A stretch of DNA of 64,000 nt. It comes from Saccopteryx bilineata (taxonomy: Eukaryota; Chordata; Mammalia; Chiroptera; Emballonuridae). Under the pieces are notes generated by a model that saw nothing but the letters and a program-made list of their open reading frames with translations, did not search any database and was not told the origin of the DNA. Where the stretch lies: the NCBI RefSeq assembly GCF_036850765.1, contig NC_089493.1:123696239-123760238 (forward strand), in the 5' to 3' direction. The translations under genes and the position numbers were made by a program. Shown in pieces: positions 1 to 11,689 of this stretch (positions are counted from its first letter, which is position 1; each line of letters begins with the position of its first letter).

Positions 1-1653
1 TCGCACAGAGGGACAGAGTCAGGGGCCTTTGTGTAGGACAAAAGCAAAATATCCAGGCCGCCCCCCGCCCTGTAAAAGCCACACACAGGGAGGGAGCGAG
101 AGCCAATTCCAACACTGGAACTTTTCCATGTGGGAGGGGGTTTTACTAAGAGTGTGAGACTGCCAGCCTGATATCCTGGTCTGCACAGAGATACTGAGTG
201 AGAGTTTCCTCCAAGTGCCCTGGGAGTGGGCGCCTGTCCATGTTACCGAACAGAGTGGCAGAGTCAGAGGTCTTTGAGTGGGCAGAAGCCCTGCCTGATT
301 ATGCTAGCACCTCTGACTGACTGAGCCTTGCCCAGAGCCCTGTGCTGAGTGGGAATAGAGTGGGGAGTTGCCAGCTCTTTGAGCCTCTTACTATCCAGGC
401 AGAGGCAGCAGCAACCCCATAGCTGGATTATCAAGCTACTAATTGAGGAAGGAAAGACTAAAAAAGAGGCTCCAGGAACACGAACTCTCTCACTGTCGGA
501 GCCTATAAATGCTAATGAGCCTCGACTGCCAACGAGACTAAAGCACAATACATGACATCGTCATTGAGACTTATCAACTGCAAACCTCTACCTGAGCGTG
601 CCAAAGGGGCAGAACCCAGGGTACAGAGTCACCGACCAGGAAGAGAAAAAGAAAAAGCAAGAAGATAACCTCTCAAAATAAAAAATAATCCGCAGACTTT
701 ATAACCTATCCCATTTATATTATTTGTTCGTTTCTCTTATCTTCATTCTTGACTTTTTTTTCCTCCTCCAATTTGGTTGTTTAACTCTCTGCTGGTCTTA
801 CTCTCTCCCCTCCTTGAACTACACTACCCATAAGTGTTACATCTCCCATTATCTTTTCTATCCTCTTCTTTCTCTCTATGAGGGTTGCATTCCAAAACCC
901 TTAACCTCTCTCTCTCTCTCTCTCTCTCCTCTTTATTCTTTTTTCTTCTATTAGTAATTCCCACTATTTTTTTCACTCTCTCTCTTTCTTTTCTCCCTCT
1001 AAATTAGTTTCTTCCCATCTCTTTTACATCTCTCATTCAAACCTCAATAAAGAACAAATTACCTTATCTGGGACTCAAACATATGTTTGTAACATTTGGG
1101 GGGGGTTTTACTTCACCTTTTTAACACACTAACAGTGCTCCCATCCCTGGCTCTCCATTTTATCCAATTCTTCTTCCACTAAACACAATAGTAATTTTTT
1201 AATTTGTCCTCCCATTTTCCTGTTTCCCTCTTATTCCTCTCATCATAACTCTTAGTCAACCAACACCTAAAAGCAAATCATTTTATTCTTAACCCAAATT
1301 TTTTCCTTATTTGCTTGTTGTGGGTCCATACCTCTTTTTTTTTCTTTTCTTTTTTTTTTTTTTTCTGCCCCTTTATAACATCTCCCCAATTCAGGCCCTC
1401 ATTAGAGGCATTGTTTGTTCTATTTAGTAAAATATAATGCAAAGTTCACCACAAGATTTTCTCAAGAAATAGAGGACAGGAGAGGAAAAAAGGAAAAGGG
1501 GGAATAATTTTTTTTTTATTTTAACTTAATTTTATTTTTATTAATTTAAATATTAATTTTTTAAAAAACAAACAACTCTTTTCAATTCTTTATTTTTTTA
1601 ACTTTTTATTCTTTATTAAATCTCATTAATACTATCAACAAAATCACTATCAC
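1..1653 (+). promoter_or_regulatory. Partial 5'UTR of L1-A
   Basis: The stretch begins with the last full promoter monomer (1-243) and the start of a partial one (about 244), matching 28858-29100 of L1-C. It then becomes strongly pyrimidine-rich on the + strand (about 700-1640), with a CT dinucleotide run near 906-928 and several T runs. No independent gene is visible. The only sizeable open frames are antisense or low-complexity. Confidence 0.8.
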
Positions 1654-2662
1654 ATGTCATTAAGGAAGAGAAAATCTAATATCATGGATACAAAAGAAAG
1701 AGAGGTTACAAAGATAGATGAGGAAAGATCTATAAAAAATATATAATATATTGAAAACCTTGGAGTTAAACGACAGAGAATTTAAAATAGAAATCCTAAA
1801 AATACTCAGAGATATACTAGAAAACACAGAAAGGCAATTTAGGAAGCTCAGAAAACAACTCAATGAACACAAAGAATATATTTCCAAGGAAATTGAAACT
1901 ATAAAAACAAATCAAACAGAGATGAAAAACACAATTCACAAGCTGAAAAATGAAGTAACAAGCTGAGCTAATAGAATAGGCCAGATAGAAGGTAGGATTA
2001 GTGAAATAGAAGATAAGCAACTTGAGGCACAACAGAGAGAAGAAGAAAGAGACTCAAAAATTTTTTAAAAAATGAGATAGTCCTACAGGAATTATCTGAC
2101 TCCACCAAAAAGAATAACATAAGAATAATAGGTATATCAGAGGGAGAAGAGAGTAAAAATGGAATGGAGAACATACTCAAACAAATAATAGATGAGAACT
2201 TCCCAAGCCTGTGGAAAACACTAAAGCCTAAATTCAAGAAGCAAACAGAACTCCGAATTTTCTTAACCCCAACAAACCTTCTCCAAGGCACATCATAATA
2301 AAATTGGCACAAACCAACGGCAAAAAAAAAAAAAAAAAAAAAAATTCTCAAGGCAGCCAGGGAAAAGAGCAATACAACAAATAAAGAAAGGTTCATTAGA
2401 TTATCATCTGATTACTCAATAGAAACTCTACAAGCTAGAAGAAAGTGGACCCCAATATTTAAAGTCCTGAAAGGGAGGAACTTTCAGCCACAAATACTAT
2501 ACCCATCAAAGCTATCCTTCAAATATGAAGGAGAAATAAAAACATTCACAGATACAGAAAAGATGAGGGAATTTATCATCAAAAAACCCCCACTCCAGAA
2601 ATTACTAAAGGGGGTTCTCCAATCAGATACAAAGAACAAAAAAAAAACAAAGCCACAAGTAA
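1654..2662 (+). pseudogene. L1-A ORF1 (RNA-binding chaperone), broken
   Basis: This is the decayed ORF1 of L1-A. In L1 biology ORF1p is a trimeric nucleic-acid chaperone that coats L1 RNA in cytoplasmic particles. The start is the ATG at 1654, aligned with the ATG of the better copies at 6257 and 30540. The coiled-coil segment is readable at 1751-1966 (frame with NDREFKIEILK), ending at an in-frame stop near 1964. A further shift falls at the A-rich stretch near 2065. An expanded A tract at about 2324-2343 also disrupts the RRM to C-terminal region. The full-length family product would be about 331 residues; this copy cannot encode it. Confidence 0.85.
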
Positions 2663-2986
2663 AAGCTCTAAGAATACAATAAAACCAAATTTAAACTGTG
2701 ACAACAACAAAAAAAAGGGGGGGGGAGAGGATGGAGATTCACAGTAGCAAAGGACGATGGAGTGCAAAAGTACTCACAAAATAATGCACTACAATGAACA
2801 AGGTAGGAACCCTTTTCATTACATAAAGGTAACCACCATTGAAAAAATCACCACAGAAGCACATGAGATAAAAAAGATAGCAACAGAGGAAAGATGTATG
2901 GAATACAACCAAATAAAAACAAAAGATAGAAAAACAAAAGAGAAGGATCAAACAAGACACAAAACTAATGGAAAGCAAGATATAAA

Positions 2987-3828
2987 ATGGCAATAGGGAA
3001 CTCACAAGTGTCAATAATTACACTAAATGTCAACGTTGTAAACTCACCAATAAAAAGGCACAGAGTAGCAGAATGGATTAAAAAAGAAAATCCAACTGTA
3101 TGCTGCCTACAGGAAACTCATCTAAGTAACAAGGATAAAAACAAATTCAAAATGAAAGGCTAGAAAACAATACTCCAAGCAAATAACTTCCAAAATAAAG
3201 CAGGCGTAGCAATACTCATATCTGATCATGCTGACTACAAGACAGCAAAATTACTCAAAGACAAAAATGGCCATTTCATAATGGTTAAGGGGACACTGAA
3301 TCAAGAAGACATAACAATTCTTAATATATATGCACCAAACCAAGGAGCACCAAAATATATGACAACTACTTATTCATCTTAAAACAAAAACTGACAAAAA
3401 TACAATCATAATTAGAGATCGCAAAACACCACTGACTGCTCTAGATCGGTCATCCAAACAGAGAATCAACAAAGATATAGTGGCCCTAAACAAAAAATTA
3501 GAGCACCTGGATATGATAGACATCTAAAGGACATTTCATTCCAAAGTGACTGAGCATACATTTTTCTCCAGTGTACATAGATCATTCTCAAGAATTGACC
3601 ATACGTTGGGCCACAAAAACATCAGCAAATTCAGAAAAATCAAAGTCGTGCCAAGTATATTTTCTGATCATAAAGCTTTGAAACTAGAATTCAACTGCTA
3701 AAAAGAGGGAAAAAATCCCACAAAAATATGGAAACTAAACAACATACTTTTAAAAAATGAATGCGTCAAATAAGAAATAATTGCAGAGATCAAAAGATAT
3801 ATACAGACAAATGAAAATGACAATACAA
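2987..3828 (+). pseudogene. L1-A ORF2, endonuclease part, broken and interrupted
   Basis: The ATG at 2987 begins the ORF2 endonuclease domain (apurinic/apyrimidinic-like fold that nicks target DNA). The Asn-containing strand motif and the QETH motif are recognisable near 3110-3120. The endonuclease segment is interrupted by several stops and frame losses, for example a TAG in the KGW motif near 3163 and a TAA near 3525. Reading ends at 3828 where L1-B was inserted; the rest of ORF2 resumes at 11690. Confidence 0.85.
3813..3828. repeat. Target-site duplication of L1-B, left copy
   Basis: The 16-bp sequence GAAAATGACAATACAA occurs here and again at 11674-11689, immediately after the A-rich tail of L1-B. 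It is perfect on both sides and defines the insertion of L1-B into ORF2 of L1-A. Confidence 0.95.
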
Positions 3829-6256
3829 GAGTAATGGCGGAGTAGGAAGCGATACCGATAAATCTCCTCCAAAACTCAACAAGATCTTCAATCAGAAACA
3901 GAAAAACCTATACTTGGAGCCTCCAGATGCTTCGCAATACACCCGAAGGTATGGTCGAGTGAAAAATTGGCTAAATATATAACCAAACCCTGAAGGAAAT
4001 AGGGAGTAAGAAATGCTCCGCCTTCCTCACTAACCTAAACAGGGCAGCTTTCTCTGGTAACTGTAAATATAGAAACTGAGACGGGCAAAGGGGGTGAATA
4101 CATCCAGACTGCGGCACAAAGGGCCGAACCAGGCTGTGGCACGGAGATCCTAGCCGAGGAAAAACTGATCCTGTGGCAAGCCGGGCAATACAAGATAACA
4201 CTCGCACCAAACCCAAACAAAGAAAGACAAGCGGGGCAGCCATTTTACCCGTTCTCCTGGTTGGTGCGCAGTTAGTGGGCAAGAGATTTCTTCCTAAGCC
4301 CCGGAAGTGGGTGTCCGTGTTAACCCACAGAGAGGCACGGTCAAAGGCCTTTCTGTGGGCCGAAAACAGAATCTCTGGGCAGCCCCAGCGCCCTGGGAAA
4401 GCCATGCACGGGAGCGAGCAAGAACTAATTCCAACAGTGGAAATTTTCCGTGCTGGTGAGGGTTTCACTCAGAGGGAAACGCGGCCAGCCTCATATCCTG
4501 GTGTGCACGCGCAGATAGGAAGTGAGCGATTCCTCCGAGTGCCTCGGCAGTGCGCGCCCGTGTTATCGCACAGAGAAGCAGAGTCAGGGTCTTTGTGTGG
4601 GCAAAAGCAGAATCTCGGGCCACCCCAGCGCCTTGCAAAAGCCGTGCACGGGGAAGGAGCGAGAGCGAATTCCAATGCTGCAACTTTTCCATGCAGTTGG
4701 GGGTTTCACTCAGAGCGTGAGTCTGCAGGCCGGATATCCTGGTCTGCGCGCGCAGACAGTGAATGAGAGTTTCCACCAAGCACCCCGGAAGTGGGCACCC
4801 GCCTGTGTTATCGGACAGAGTGGCATAGCCAGAGGTCTTTGAGTGAGTGGAAAGCCCGCCTGATTATGCTAGCAGCACTGACTGACTGAGCCTTACCCAG
4901 AGCCCTGTGCTGAGTGGGAATAGAGTGGGGAGTTGCCAGCTCTTTGAACCTCTTACTATCTAGGCAGAGGCAGCAGCAACCCCATAGCTGGATTATCAAG
5001 CTACTAATTGAGGAAGGAAAGACTAGGAGAAAGGCTCCAGGAACACAGACTCTCTCACTGTCGGAGCCTATAAATGCTAATGAGCCTCAACTGCCAATGA
5101 GACTAAAGTACAATACATGACATTGCCATAGAGACTTATCAACTGCAAACCTCTACCTGAGCATGCCAAAGGGGCAGAACCTGGGGTACAGAGTCACCGA
5201 CCAGGAAGAGGGAGAGAAAAGAAAAAGCAAGAAGATAACCTCTCAAAATCAAAAATAATCTGCTGACTTTATAACCAATCCCATTTTATTATATTTGTTC
5301 GTTTGTTTCTCCTATCTTCATTCTTGATACTTTTTTTCCTCCTCCAATTTGGCCGATTAACTCTCTGCTGGTCTTACTCTCTCCTCTCCTTGAACTACAC
5401 TACCCATAAGTGTTACATCTCGTCTACAGCCATACCACCCTGAACGCGCCCGATCTCGTCTCATAAGTGTTACATCTCCCATTATCTTTTTTCTCCTCTT
5501 CCTTTCTCTCTATGAGGGTTGCACTCCAAAACCCTTAACTCTCTCTCTCTCCTTTCTTTTTTCTTCTTTTAGTGGTTCCTTCTTTTTTTCTCTCTCTCTC
5601 TTTCTTTTCTCCCTCTATATTAGTTTCTTCCTTTCTCCTTTACATCTCCTCTCATTCAAACCTCAATAACAAACAAATTATCTTATCTGGGACTCAAACT
5701 TATGTTTGTGGCATTTTGGGGGGTTCTTACTTCACCTTTTTAACTCACTAGCAGTGCTCCCATCCCTGGCTCTCCATTTTATCTAGTTCTTGTTCCATAA
5801 AATACAATAGTATTTTTTTAATTTGTCCCCCCATTTTTCTGTTTTCCTCTTATTCCTCTCATCATAACTCTTAGACAACCAACACCTAAAAGTAAACCAT
5901 TTTATTCTTGACCCAAATTTTTTCCTTATTTGATTTTGTGGGTCAATACCCCCCCTTTTTTTTTCTTTTTTTTTCTTTTTGCCCCTTTATTACTTTTCCC
6001 CAATTCAGGCCCTCCATCACAGGCATTGTTTGTTATAATTCACAGTTCACCACAAGATTTTCTCAAGAAAAAGGAAAGAGGAGAGGAAAAAAGGAGGGGG
6101 GGGAATAATTTCCTTTTTTAAAAAATTATTATTTTATTTTATTTTTATTTCATTATTAATTTTCCTTTAAAAAAACAACTCTTTTTGATTTTTGATTTTT
6201 TTAACTTTTTATTCTTTATTAAATCTCATTAATACTATCAACAAAACCACCCTCAG
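3829..6256 (+). promoter_or_regulatory. 5'UTR/promoter of L1-B with tandem monomers
   Basis: The untranslated leader is about 2.4 kb, counting the 57-bp 5S insertion with its TSD. It opens with AATGGCGGAG, an ATGGC core like the YY1 site of other L1 promoters (inference). Tandem monomers recur with the landmark CGTGTTA at about 4316, 4559 and 4804, a spacing near 243-245 bp. The part from about 5270 to 6240 is pyrimidine-rich. There is no coding capacity; the open frames here are not conserved with the other copies. Confidence 0.85.
5422..5461 (+). pseudogene. Tailless retropseudogene of 5S rRNA (nucleotides 1-40)
   Basis: Forty bases starting GTCTACAGCCATACCACCC match the first 40 nt of mammalian 5S rRNA, with one difference (G to A at nucleotide 7). 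The match stops after CTCGTCT with no poly(A). The insert is flanked by a perfect 17-bp duplication, CATAAGTGTTACATCTC (5405-5421 and 5462-5478). The corresponding empty site is present once in L1-A (near 829-846) and L1-C (near 29691-29708). It is a 3'-truncated, tailless retrocopy, not a working gene: it lacks the internal promoter and most of the RNA. Confidence 0.95.
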
Positions 6257-7251
6257 ATGCCATTAAGGAAGATAAAATCGAATATCATGGATACAAAAGA
6301 AAGAGAGGTAACACAGCTAGATGAGGAAAAATCGATGGAGAAAAAATTTAATATATTAGAAACCTTGGAGCTAAATGACAGAGAATTCAAGATAGAAATC
6401 CTAAAAATATTCAGAGATATACAAGAAAACACAGAAAGGCAATTTAGGGAGCTCAGAAAACAACTCAAAGAACACAAAGAATATATGTCCAAAGAAATTG
6501 AAACTATAAAAACAAATCAAACAGAGATGAAAAACTCAATTCACGAGCTGAAAAACGAGGTAACAAGCTTAGCTAATAGAACAGGTCAGATAGAAGAGAG
6601 GATTAGTGAAATAGAAGACAAGCAACTTGAGGCACAACAGAGAGAAGAAGAAAGAGACTCAAAAATTAAAAAAATGAGATAGCCCTACAAGAATTATCTG
6701 ACTCCATCAAAAAGAATAACATAAGAATAATAGGTATATCAGAGGGAGAAGACAGAGAAAATGGAATGGAGAACATACTCAAACAAATAATAGATGAGAA
6801 ATTCCCAAGCCTGTGGAAAGAACTAAAGCCCCAAAATCAAGAAGCAAACAGAATACCGAGTTTTCTTAACCCCAACAAACCTACTCCAAGGCATATCATA
6901 ATGAAATTGACACAAACCAACAGCAAAGAAAAAATTCTCAAGGCAGCCAGGGAAAAGAAGAACACAACATATAAAGGAAGGCCCATTAGATTATCATCAG
7001 ATTTCTCAGCAGAAACTCTACAAGCTAGAAGAGAGTGGACCCCAATATTTAAAGTCCTGAAAGAGAGGAACTTTAAGCCACGAATACTATACCCATCAAA
7101 GCTATCCTTCAAATATGAAGGAGAAATAAAAACATTCACAGATACAGAAAAGATGAGGGAATTTATCATCAGAAAACCCCCACTCCAGGAATTACTAAAG
7201 GGGGTTCTCCAATCAGATACAAAGAACAAAAAAAAACAGAGCCACAAGTAA
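6257..7251 (+). pseudogene. L1-B ORF1 (RNA-binding chaperone), one frameshift
   Basis: ORF1p of L1 forms trimers through a coiled coil and coats L1 RNA. The reading frame from the ATG at 6257 (MPLRKIKSNIMDTKEREV) is open for 141 residues: a basic N-terminus, then a long Glu/Lys/Leu heptad coiled coil at about residues 40-140. A single-base loss in the A run near 6668 shifts the frame and ends it at 6682. The remainder is open in another frame (6766-7251) and contains the RRM and C-terminal domain, ending SHK. The intact family length is about 331 residues. Only this one lesion separates it from an open frame. Confidence 0.92.
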
Positions 7252-7577
7252 AAGCTCCAAGAAGAACACAATAAAACCAAATTTAAACTGTGACAACAAC
7301 AAAAAGAAAGAGAGAGAGAAGATGGAGATTAACAGTAGCAAAGGACGATGGAGTGCAAAAGTACTCACAAAATAGTTCACTACAATGAACAGGGTAGGAA
7401 CCCTTTTCATTACTAAAAGGTAACCACCATTGAAAAAACCACCACAGAAGCACATGAGATAAAAAAGATAGCAACAGAGGAAAGATGTATGGAATACAAC
7501 CAAATAAAAACAAATGATAGAAAAATGAAAGAGAAGGATAAAACAAGACACAAAACTAACAGAAAGCAAGATATAAA
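7252..7577 (+). other. Inter-ORF spacer of L1-B
   Basis: About 330 bp of A-rich sequence separates ORF1 and ORF2. It contains AACAACAAAAAGAAAGAG-type runs and is shared with L1-A, L1-C and L1-D. No conserved open frame is seen on the + strand; the antisense open frame across it is a by-product of A-richness. Confidence 0.7.
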
Positions 7578-10500
7578 AAGTCAATAGGGAACTCACAAGT
7601 ATCAATAATTACACAAAATGTAAATGGATTAAACTCACCAATAAAAAGGCACAGAGTAGCAGAATGGATTAAAAAAGAAAATCCAACTATATGCTGCCTA
7701 CAGGAAACTCATCTAAGTAACAAGGATAAAAACAAATTCAAAGTGAAAGGCTGGAAAACAATACTCCAAGCAAATAACATCCAAAAAAAAGCAGGTGTAG
7801 CAATAATCATATCTAATAATGCTGACTACAAGACAGGAAAAGTACTCAGAGATAAGAATGGCCATTTCATAATGGCTAAGGGGACACTGAATCAAGAAGA
7901 CATAACAATTCTTAATATATATGCACCAAACCAAGGAGCACCAAAATATATAAGACAGCTACTTATTCATCTTAAAACAAAAACTGACAAAAATACAATC
8001 ATACTTGGAGACCTAAATACACTGCTGACGGCTCTAGATCGGTCATCCAAACAGAGAATCAACAAAGACATAGTGGCCTTAAACAAAACACTAGAGCACC
8101 TGGATATGATAGACATCTACAGGACATTTTATCCCAAAGTGACTGAGTATACATTTTTCTCCAGTGTACATGGATCATTCTCAAGAATTGACCATATGTT
8201 GGGCCACAAAAACAACATCAGCAAATTCAGAAAAATTGAAGTTGTACCAAGCATATTTTCTGATCATAAAGCCTTGAAACTAGAATTCAACTGCAAAAAA
8301 GAGGAAAAAAATCCCACAAAAAAAGTGGAAACTAAACAACATACTTTTAAAAAATGAATGGGTCAATGAAGAAATAAGTGCAGACATCAAAAGATATATA
8401 CAGACTAATGAAAATGGCAATACGACATATCAGAATCTATGGGATGCAGCAAAAGCAGTGATAAGAGGGAAGTTCATATCACTTCAGGCATATATGAACA
8501 AACAAGAGAGAGCTCAAGTGAACCACTTAACTTCCCACCTTAAGGAACTAGAAAAAGAAGAACAAAGAAAACCCAAAACTAGCCGAAGAAAGGAGATAAT
8601 AAAAATCAGAGCGGTAATAAATGAATTAGAGAACAGAAAAACTATAGAAAAAATTAATAGAACAAGGAGCTGGTTCTTTGAAAAGATCAACAAAATTGAC
8701 AAACCCTTGGCAGGACTTACCAAGGAAAAAAGAGAAAGAACTCATATAAACAAAATCCAAAATGAAAGAGGAGAAATCACCACGGACACCGTAGGTATAA
8801 AAAGAATTATTGTAGAATACTATGAAAAACTTTATGCCACTAAATTCAACAACCTAGAAAAAATGGATAAATTCCTAGAACAATACAACCTTCCTAGACT
8901 GAGTCAAGAAGAAGCAGAAAGCCTAAACAGACCTATCAGTAGAGAAGAAATAGAAAAAACCATTAAAAACCTCCCAAAAAATAAAAGTCTAGGCCCTGAT
9001 GGCTATACCAGCGAATTTTATCAAACATTCAAAGAAGACTTGGTTCCTATTCTACTCAAAGTCTTCCAAAAAATTGAAGAAGAAGCAATACTTCGAAACA
9101 CATTTTATGAGGCCAACATAACCCTCATACCAAAACCAGGCAAAAATGGCACAAAAAAAGAAAACTACAGACCAATATCTCTAATGAATACAGATGCTAA
9201 AACACTAAACAAAATACTAGCAAATCGAATACAACAACATATTAAAAAAATAATACATCATGATCAAGTGGGATTCATCCCAGAATCTCAAGGATGGTTC
9301 AACATACGTAAAACAGTTAACGTAATACACCATATCAACAAAACAAAGAACAAAAACCACATGATCTTATCAATAGACACAGAAAAGGCTTTCGATAAAA
9401 TACAACACAATTTTATGTTTAAGACTCTCAACAAAATGGGTATAGAAGGAAAATATCTCAACATGATAAAGGCCATATATGATAAACCATCAGGTAACAT
9501 CATATTAAATGGCACTAAACTGAAGGCTTTCCCCTTTAAATCAGGAACAAGACAGGGTTGTCCACTCTCTCCACTCTTATTTAATGTGGTACTAGAGGTT
9601 CTCGCCACAGCAATCAGACAAGACAAAGAAATAAAAGGCATCCATATCGGAAAAGAAGAAGTAAAGGTATCACTTTTTGCAGATGATATGATCCTATACA
9701 TCGAAAACCCCAAAGAATCTACAAAAAGACTACTAGAAACAATAAGCCAATACAGTAAGGTCGCAGGATACAAAATTAACATACAGAAGTCAATAGCCTT
9801 TCTATATGCCAACAATGAAACAATTGAGAACGAATTCAAAAGAATAATCCCCTTCACGATTGCAACAAAAAAAATAAAATACTTAGGAATAAACATAACA
9901 AAGAATGTAAAGGACTTATATAATGAAAACTATAAACCATTTTTAAGGGAAATAGAAAAAGATATAATGAGATGGAAGAATATACCTTGTTCTTGGCTAG
10001 GAAGAATAAATATAATCAAGATGGCTATATTACCAAAGCAATATAAAAATTTAATGCAATTCCCATCAAACTTCCAATGATGTTTTTTAAAGAAATAGAG
10101 CAAAAAATCATCAGATTTATATGGAATTATAAAAAACCCCGAATAGCCAAAGCAATCCTAAAGAAAAAGAATGAAGCTGGAGGCATTACAATACCTGACT
10201 TCAAACTCTATTATAGAACCACGACATTCAAAACAGCATGGTATTGGCAGAAAAATAGACACTCAGAACAATGGAACAGAATAGAAAGTCCAGAAATAAA
10301 ACCACATATATATAGTCAAATAATTTTTGATAAAGGGGCCAAGAACACACAATGGAGAAAAGAAAGCCTCTTCAATAAATGGTGCTGGGAAAACTGGAAA
10401 GCCACATGCAAAAGAATGAAACTGGACTACAGTTTCTCCCCCTGTACAAAAATTAACTCAAAATGGATAATTTTGAGTTAATGGATCAAAGATCTAAACA

Positions 10501-11423
10501 TAAGACCTGAAACAATTAAGTACATAGAAGAAGACATAGGTACTCAACTCATGGACCTGGGTTTTAAAGAGCATTTTATGAATTTGACTCCAATGGCAAG
10601 AGAAGTGAAGGCAAAAATTAATGAATGGGACTACATCAGACTAAGAAGTTTTTGCTCAGCAAGGGAAACTGATAACAAAATAAACAGAAAGCCAACTAAA
10701 TGGGAAATGATATTTTCAAACAACAGCTCAGATAAGGGCCTAATATCCAAAATATACAAAGAACTCATAAAACTCAACAACAAACAAACAAACAATCCAA
10801 TAAAAAAATGGGAAGAGGACATGAACAGACACTTCTCCCAGGAAGAAATACAAATGGCCAACAGATACATGAAAAGATGCTCATCTTCTTTAGCTATTAG
10901 AGAAATGCAAATCAAAACGGCAATGAGATACCACCTCACACCTGTTCGATTAGCTGTTATTAGCAAGACAGGTAATAGCAAATGTTGGAGAGGCTGTGGA
11001 GAAAAAGGAACCCTCATCCACTGTTGGTGGGAATGTAAAGTAGTACAACCATTATGGAAGAAAGTATGGTGGTTCCTCAAAAAACTGAAAATAGAACTAC
11101 CTTATGACCCAGCAATCCCTCTACTGGGTATATACCCCCAAAACTCAGAAACATTGATACGTAACGACACATGCAGCCCCATGTTTATTGCAGCATTGTT
11201 CACAGTGGCCAGGACATGGAAACAACCAAAAAGCCCATCAATAGATGACTGGATAAAGAAGATGTGGCACATATACACTATGGAATACTACTCAGCCACA
11301 AGAAATGATGACATCGGAACATTTACAGCAAAATGGTGGGATCTTGATAACATGATACGAAGCGAAATAAGTAAATCAGAAAAAACCAGGAACTGCATTA
11401 TTCCATACGTAGGTGGGACATAA
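7578..11423 (+). pseudogene. L1-B ORF2 (endonuclease/reverse transcriptase), broken
   Basis: ORF2p nicks DNA and reverse-transcribes L1 RNA at the nick. Aligned to L1-C, the start codon at 7578 is AAG rather than ATG. Endonuclease motifs GDLNT and SRIDHMLG are readable in 7743-8357. A one-base gain in the A run near 8315 shifts the frame. The reverse transcriptase is open in 8458-10080 with [10 protein letters not shown] and FADDMILY. A base loss near 10030 shifts back. An 18-bp fold-back insertion near 10467-10484 adds an in-frame stop. The C-terminal part (10551-11423) keeps the Cys motif CWRGCGEKG and ends at TAA 11421-11423. Length is 3846 nt, equal to the 3828 nt family frame plus the 18-bp insertion. 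Confidence 0.93.
10452..10482. repeat. 13-bp perfect inverted repeat created by an 18-bp insertion
   Basis: ATTAACTCAAAAT (10452-10464) is followed after 5 bp by its exact reverse complement (10470-10482). L1-A, L1-C, L1-D and L1-I lack the second arm, so 18 bp were added here. The insertion introduces an in-frame TAA. Confidence 0.9.
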
Positions 11424-11673
11424 AACTGAAACTGAGAGACATTGATAAGGGTGTGGTAGTTACGGGGGGTAGGGGGGAATGGGAGAGGGAAAGGGGGAGG
11501 GGGAGGGGCACAGAAAAAACAAGATAGAGGTTGACGGAGGGCAATCTGACTTTGGGTGATGGGTATGCAACATGATTGAACGACAAGATACCCTGGACTT
11601 GTTATCTTTGAATATATGTATCCTGATTTATTGATGTCACCCCATTAAAAAAATAAAATTATTTAAAAAAAAA
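11424..11673 (+). other. 3'UTR and tail of L1-B
   Basis: The 3'UTR carries a G-rich polypurine tract (about 11462-11510) with several runs of five or more G, then a conserved block ending TTATTGATGTCACCCCATTA. An A-rich tail containing AATAAA (about 11652) follows. The right TSD follows at 11674. Confidence 0.85.
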
Positions 11674-11689
11674 GAAAATGACAATACAA

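Larger units (their letters stand above)
1..3828 (+). mobile_element. L1-A, first part (5'UTR to early ORF2), interrupted
   Basis: The window opens inside the 5'UTR of an L1: position 1 matches a promoter monomer of L1-C at about 28858. The 5'UTR runs to 1653, ORF1 follows, and ORF2 starts at 2987. Sequence identity stops at 3828, where L1-B is inserted, and resumes at 11690. L1-A carries many more point changes and indels than L1-B or L1-C, so it is the older host. Its own 5' end lies outside the window. Confidence 0.93.
3829..11673 (+). mobile_element. L1-B, near full-length L1 nested in L1-A
   Basis: A 7.85 kb L1 with 5'UTR (3829-6256), ORF1 (6257-7251), inter-ORF spacer, ORF2 (7578-11423), 3'UTR and A-rich tail. 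It is flanked by a perfect 16-bp TSD. It begins 12 nt downstream of the 5' end seen in L1-C and so lacks the TGACGTCA box. It is closely similar to L1-C along its whole length, so both belong to one subfamily. It carries private lesions: a 5S rRNA insertion, an ORF1 frameshift, a lost ORF2 start and a fold-back insertion. Confidence 0.95.

Noticed and set aside
5422..5461. Functional 5S rRNA gene
   Set aside because: Only nucleotides 1-40 are present. The internal promoter and the 3' part are missing, and TSDs show it is a retrocopy.
9288..9896. Antisense open frames of 150-200 codons opposite L1 ORF2 (also near 33654-34181 and 34899-35348)
   Set aside because: They mirror the A-rich sense coding sequence, recur at the same L1 positions and are shadows of ORF2.
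8458..10080. Reverse transcriptase of a retron, group II intron or other novel RT system
   Set aside because: The order endonuclease, RT with FADD, then Cys/His motif, with ORF1 upstream, a 3'UTR, an A tail and TSDs, is that of standard mammalian L1.
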